Assembly: GCA_030038765.1 (NCBI GenBank)
Contig: JASHRA010000253.1
Location: 1-17,657, forward strand
Reading direction: 5' to 3'
Length of the DNA stretch: 17,657 nt
Source of the DNA: Candidatus Dormiibacterota bacterium
GTDB lineage: Bacteria; Chloroflexota; Dormibacteria; Aeolococcales; Bog-877
Made by a program: the position numbers and the translations under genes. How positions within the stretch are numbered: position 1 is the stretch's first letter; each line of letters opens with the position of its first letter. Below the pieces are notes generated by a model. That model was given only the letters and a program-made list of their open reading frames with translations. It searched no databases and was not told the origin of the DNA. Positions 14,821 to 17,657 of this stretch are shown here, one piece after another.

Positions 14821-15907
14821 AGTCGGCCAGCTCCGGGGGGTCTACCTCCCCCAGCGCCGCGGTGGCGATGAGCCGGGCCGTCAGGGGGGCGAGCAGGACC
14901 CCGTTCCGGTAGTGGGCGGTCGCCACCAGGAGCGGCCCCCCGGGGTGCACCCGCCCGAGCACGGGCCAGCCCCGCCCGAGGTGGGGCCGCAGCCCGGCCC
15001 AGGCATAGGCGAAGCGGAACTCGGCCAGGCCGGGGAGCAACTCCAGCGCCGAGCGGATCAGCTCCGCCACCCAGCCGGCGGTGGGGAAGGGCCGGAATCC
15101 GGCCCGCTCCTCGCTGGAGCCGGCCAGGACCAGCCCGGAACGCTTCTGGAGCAGGTAGACGTGGTCCCCGAAGAGGATCCGGGGCAGGACCGGTCGCCCC
15201 GGGTCGGTGGCCACGATCTGGCCCCGCACCGGCTCCACCGGCAGCCCCAGCAGGCGCCCGCTCCAGGAGCCGGCGCAGACGACGGCCCGGTCGGCCCGCC
15301 TCTCCTCCCCGGAACTGAGCCGGACCGAGACCCCCTCCCCCGCCTCCTCTACCGCGGCCACCTCGGAGGCCGCGCTGATGGCCACGCCCCGGCGACGGCA
15401 GGCCTCCTGGAGCGCCTCCAGCAGGCGGTGGGTGTGGACGTGCCAGTCCTGGGGGAAGTGCAGCCCGGCCAGCACCGCCGGCCCCAGTCCGGGGACCAGC
15501 CGGGCCAGCTCGCCGCCCTCGAGGAGCGGTGAGACCTCGATCCCCCGCCCCCGCTGCGCCTCCCCGAAGCGCTCCAGGCGGTCCCGCCCCTCCCCGTCGC
15601 AGGCGACCCGGACCAGGCCCGAGCGGTCCAGCTCGCAGTCCACGCCGCTCTCCTCCAGGAGCCCCTCGGCCCACCCGGGCCAGAGCTCGCGGCTGCTCCG
15701 GCAGAGCTCCATGAAGGGCCCGCCCTCACCCGCCTCCACGCCCACCGCGAGCATGCCGGCGGCCGCCGCCGAGGCCCCCTGGCCCGGCTGCGCCTCCCGC
15801 TCCAGGAGCTCGACGGGGAGCCCTCGCCGGGCCAGCTCCAGGGCCACCGAGAGGCCGACCACGCCTCCCCCGACGACGACGCAGGAGGGCGACGGCTGGA
15901 CCGGCAC
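14798..15907 (-). CDS. thiO: Glycine oxidase ThiO
   Basis: This 369-residue FAD-dependent amine oxidase of the DAO family has an N-terminal dinucleotide-binding fold VVVGGGVVGLSVALELARRG, then GASAAAAGMLAVGVEAG. The PVRGQIV segment and the C-terminal HYRNGVLLAP (HYRNG at 332-336) are the ThiO signatures, and the Arg there corresponds to the substrate-carboxylate site. ThiO oxidises glycine to the imine used with ThiS and ThiG to build the thiazole ring of thiamine in aerobic bacteria. thiS, thiG and thiE are not in this window. The gene starts at GTG 15907 with no ribosome binding site; TATGCT lies 6 nt upstream, suggesting a leaderless mRNA. It is convergent with the metallo-hydrolase and overlaps it by 23 nt. 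Confidence 0.9.
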   Translation of the reverse strand: MPVQPSPSCVVVGGGVVGLSVALELARRGLPVELLEREAQPGQGASAAAAGMLAVGVEAGEGGPFMELCRSSRELWPGWAEGLLEESGVDCELDRSGLVRVACDGEGRDRLERFGEAQRGRGIEVSPLLEGGELARLVPGLGPAVLAGLHFPQDWHVHTHRLLEALQEACRRRGVAISAASEVAAVEEAGEGVSVRLSSGEERRADRAVVCAGSWSGRLLGLPVEPVRGQIVATDPGRPVLPRILFGDHVYLLQKRSGLVLAGSSEERAGFRPFPTAGWVAELIRSALELLPGLAEFRFAYAWAGLRPHLGRGWPVLGRVHPGGPLLVATAHYRNGVLLAPLTARLIATAALGEVDPPELADFSPAAAA

Positions 15908-15913
15908 GATCCG

Positions 15914-15919
15914 AGCATA
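15914..15919 (-). promoter_or_regulatory. -10 box of a probably leaderless thiO transcript
   Basis: TATGCT on the minus strand ends 6 nt before the GTG start of thiO (15907-15905). This is the classic TANNNT-to-start spacing of leaderless genes, and no ribosome binding site is present between them. Confidence 0.55.
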
Positions 15920-15994
15920 GGAGATCTCGACTCCCCCCGAGGCGGGCGCGGGGCCGAGGGAGCGGCCGTCAGCGCCGGGGAGGAGCGGCGGAGC

Positions 15995-17275
15995 TCAGCC
16001 GACCAGTCCCGGCCACCAGTCGCGGGGGACGGTGTCGAGCGGGCCCAGGGCCAGCTCCTCGGCGCCGAGGAAGCGGCCCAGGCGCAGCAGGGCCTCACGG
16101 ATGCCCGCCCCCACCTCCTCGGTGTCGGGGGCGCCCGGCTCGGCGTGGAGCGCGGGCGCCAGCAGGCGGCCGCCCAGCCGGTCCCGGCGCAGGTCGACGC
16201 GCCCCACCAGGCGGTCCCGGTGCAGGACGGCCAGGACGTAGTAGCCGAAGCGACGCTGGGCGGCGGGGACGTAGGTCTCCATCCGGAAGTCGAAACCGAA
16301 GAGGGCTCGGCTCCGGCTCCGGAGCGCGAGCAGGTTGTCGAAGGGGGAGAGCAGGGTGGTGCGGGAGGGCTCGGGCAGGCTGCGCTGGGCCACCTCGAGA
16401 TCCGCCCGCCGGAGGTACCAGCGACCCGGCAGGCGGCCCCCGGCGCCGGCCACCCCCACCTCCACCACCCGGCCCTCGCGCACCAGGCGCGCCAGCGAGC
16501 GCTCCCCCAAGCGCTGCGAGGAGCGGCCCAGGTAGTCGCGGATCTGCGGCCAGGTGGCCACTCCCAGCGCGCGCAGGCAGCGCTCGGCCAGCTCCGCCTC
16601 CCAGCCGGCGGCGGAGGGGCAGGGTGAGGCGGGGGCGACCCAGTCGCTGCTCAGGGCCCAGCGCCGGGCCCGCCCCTCCCGGGAGGCCACCACCACCCGG
16701 CCCTCCCGCCAGAGGTGGAAGAGCATGCGCTCCGTCTCCCCCAGCTCGCCCCAGCCGACCCGGGCCGCCGGCCGGGCCCGAGCGCCGTCCGGGGCGCTGC
16801 GCCGCCCGTCCAGGGCAGAGGCCGGCAGCGGCCCCTCGTGGGCTAGGCGGAGCAGGATCTCGCGGCGGAGACCGGGGTGGTCCCGGACCCAGGCCCGGGA
16901 CCGCTGCGCCTCCAGTCCCGGGCCCCGGCCGTAGGCGGCCATCGCCGGCCGGTGGAGCCAGAGGTCGGAGGTGGGGACGATGGAGGCACCGTGGGTGAAC
17001 AGCTCGATGAGGCTGCGCCGACGCCAGAGCGCCTCCTCCACCAGCCCGGGGCGGAACTCACCCAGCCGGCTCCAGAGGACCAGCTCGTGACTCGGCGCCA
17101 CCACCGAGAGCGGGTCCCGCTGGAGGTAGCAGATCAGCTCCACCAGCTTGAGGAGCCGGGCCGCCCCCACCACCGGGGGCGGCGGCGACGCCAGCCGCTG
17201 GGCCCTCAGGGCCAGCCGGCGCGCCTGCTCAGGCTCCAGAACCGGCACCCCGCTCCCGCCCCGCCCGGCCGCCAT
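15995..17275 (-). CDS. YcaQ/AlkX-type winged-helix DNA glycosylase
   Basis: This 426-residue protein belongs to the HTH_42 family (PF06224; E. coli YcaQ/AlkX, Streptomyces AlkZ). The catalytic Q-x-D motif is intact at Gln52-Arg53-Asp54 in CYLQRDPLSVVAPSHELVLW, which matches the QID...SVV...H..LWSRL segment of YcaQ. The C-terminal LLSPFDNLLALRSRSRALFG, FRMETYVPAAQRRFGYYVL and DRLVGRVDLRRD are typical of the family. The length fits (about 390-410, here with an Ala/Gly/Pro-rich N-terminus). Relatives unhook interstrand crosslinks and remove bulky alkylated bases; some protect natural-product producers. The ATG at 17275 has no ribosome binding site, but CACAAT 8 nt upstream with TCGACA 18 nt before it suggests a leaderless promoter. 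It is the only repair gene in the window. Confidence 0.87.
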   Translation of the reverse strand: MAAGRGGSGVPVLEPEQARRLALRAQRLASPPPPVVGAARLLKLVELICYLQRDPLSVVAPSHELVLWSRLGEFRPGLVEEALWRRRSLIELFTHGASIVPTSDLWLHRPAMAAYGRGPGLEAQRSRAWVRDHPGLRREILLRLAHEGPLPASALDGRRSAPDGARARPAARVGWGELGETERMLFHLWREGRVVVASREGRARRWALSSDWVAPASPCPSAAGWEAELAERCLRALGVATWPQIRDYLGRSSQRLGERSLARLVREGRVVEVGVAGAGGRLPGRWYLRRADLEVAQRSLPEPSRTTLLSPFDNLLALRSRSRALFGFDFRMETYVPAAQRRFGYYVLAVLHRDRLVGRVDLRRDRLGGRLLAPALHAEPGAPDTEEVGAGIREALLRLGRFLGAEELALGPLDTVPRDWWPGLVG

Positions 17276-17283
17276 AGGTGGTG

Positions 17284-17313
17284 ATTGTGGCAGGCCGCCG
17301 CCCGCGCTGTCGA
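17284..17313 (-). promoter_or_regulatory. Candidate promoter of the glycosylase gene
   Basis: On the minus strand TCGACA (17308-17313, five of six matches to TTGACA) is followed after 18 nt by CACAAT (17284-17289). This ends 8 nt before the ATG at 17275, so the transcript would be leaderless or nearly so. Confidence 0.45.
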
Positions 17314-17329
17314 ACGCCTGTTTGTCAGA

Positions 17330-17657
17330 TCAGTCGAGGCAGCCGGCCCGGGCGCTCTCCCACCAGCCGCTCTTGTCCAGCGCCTCCACCTGGGCCGAGG
17401 CGGCCTCCTCGGCGGCCTGCAGCTCTAGCTCGACCCGCACCGAGAGCCGGCGCAGCGCCGGGCGCAGCTCGTGGGGCAGCTCCGAGGCCATCCCCTGGAG
17501 CCACTCCAGCAGCACCTGGAGGTCGTGGAACTGGCCCAGCTGGGACTGCAGCTGGCGCAGCTCCCTGGTCACCGCCTCCTGGCCCGGGCCCAGCACCGGC
17601 GAGAACAGCTCCAGGCGGTAGCGCAGCTTGCGCACCTGGATGCGACGCCGGTGCAAG
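17330..17657 (-). CDS. CHAD-domain protein, C-terminal end (cut by window end)
   Basis: The frame is open at the right edge and ends with TGA at 17332-17330, leaving about 108 residues. HRRRIQVRKLRYRLELFSP followed by LRQLQSQLGQFHDLQVLLEWL is the signature of the CHAD domain (His- and Arg/Lys-rich helical bundle that binds polyphosphate). Relatives are encoded near polyphosphate enzymes, or CHAD is fused to a CYTH phosphatase domain, which would lie beyond this window. The TTG at 17656 is internal and not a start. Confidence 0.85.
   Translation of the reverse strand, partial: LHRRRIQVRKLRYRLELFSPVLGPGQEAVTRELRQLQSQLGQFHDLQVLLEWLQGMASELPHELRPALRRLSVRVELELQAAEEAASAQVEALDKSGWWESARAGCLD

Noticed and set aside
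17308..17313. TGTCGA on the plus strand as a second ECF42 -35 box
   Set aside because: No CGA/TC element lies at the right distance and the downstream direction runs into the 3' end of the CHAD gene. The same bases fit better as a minus-strand -35.

Overview
This is a very GC-rich chromosomal window from a bacterium with actinobacterial or Chloroflexota-like gene content. The gene order R3H ATPase - tmk - DarA-like c-di-AMP receptor, the ECF42-type sigma factor with DGPF (YCII) partners, the beta-propeller secreted proteins and the probable leaderless promoters would fit Dormibacterota, Chloroflexota or a deep actinobacterial relative. This placement is inference; no rRNA is present. I see no insertion sequence, prophage, CRISPR array or defence island.

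Layout. (1) 1-857 is the C-terminal half of a drug or polyketide exporter permease. (2) 1135-3614 holds two translationally coupled secreted beta-propeller proteins, visibly less GC-rich than the rest. A hairpin follows, then a convergent RibD/DHFR-like reductase gene (3726-4262) and a tRNA-Lys(UUU) gene (4468-4539), both on the minus strand. (3) 4707-7288, minus strand, is an ECF42-type sigma module: a small DGPF protein, the sigma factor with its C-terminal TPR-like domain (4-nt overlap), and a tandem two-domain DGPF protein. The upstream region carries a perfect 8+3+8 palindrome and a bipartite promoter candidate. (4) 7492-8984 encodes PLP synthase (pdxS-pdxT), followed by a two-part GNAT-like protein. 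(5) 10184-14820 is a plus-strand run: SpoIIIAA-like/R3H ATPase, thymidylate kinase, c-di-AMP receptor, a DUF58 protein with a degenerate signature, and an RNase Z-like metallo-hydrolase. (6) 14798-17657, minus strand: glycine oxidase ThiO, a YcaQ/AlkX-type DNA glycosylase, and the end of a CHAD protein.

How the genes fit together. Most of the window is housekeeping: vitamin B6, dTMP, thiamine, DNA repair and c-di-AMP sensing. The most interesting points are regulatory. Several genes seem to lack a leader (TANNNT-type -10 boxes 6-8 nt before the start codon). Two genes (pdxT and the metallo-hydrolase) have no canonical start codon where homology demands one and may start at CTG. A candidate self-activated ECF42 promoter sits in a palindrome between divergent genes. 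The DUF58 core motif is eroded, and the c-di-AMP receptor has a shortened B-loop.
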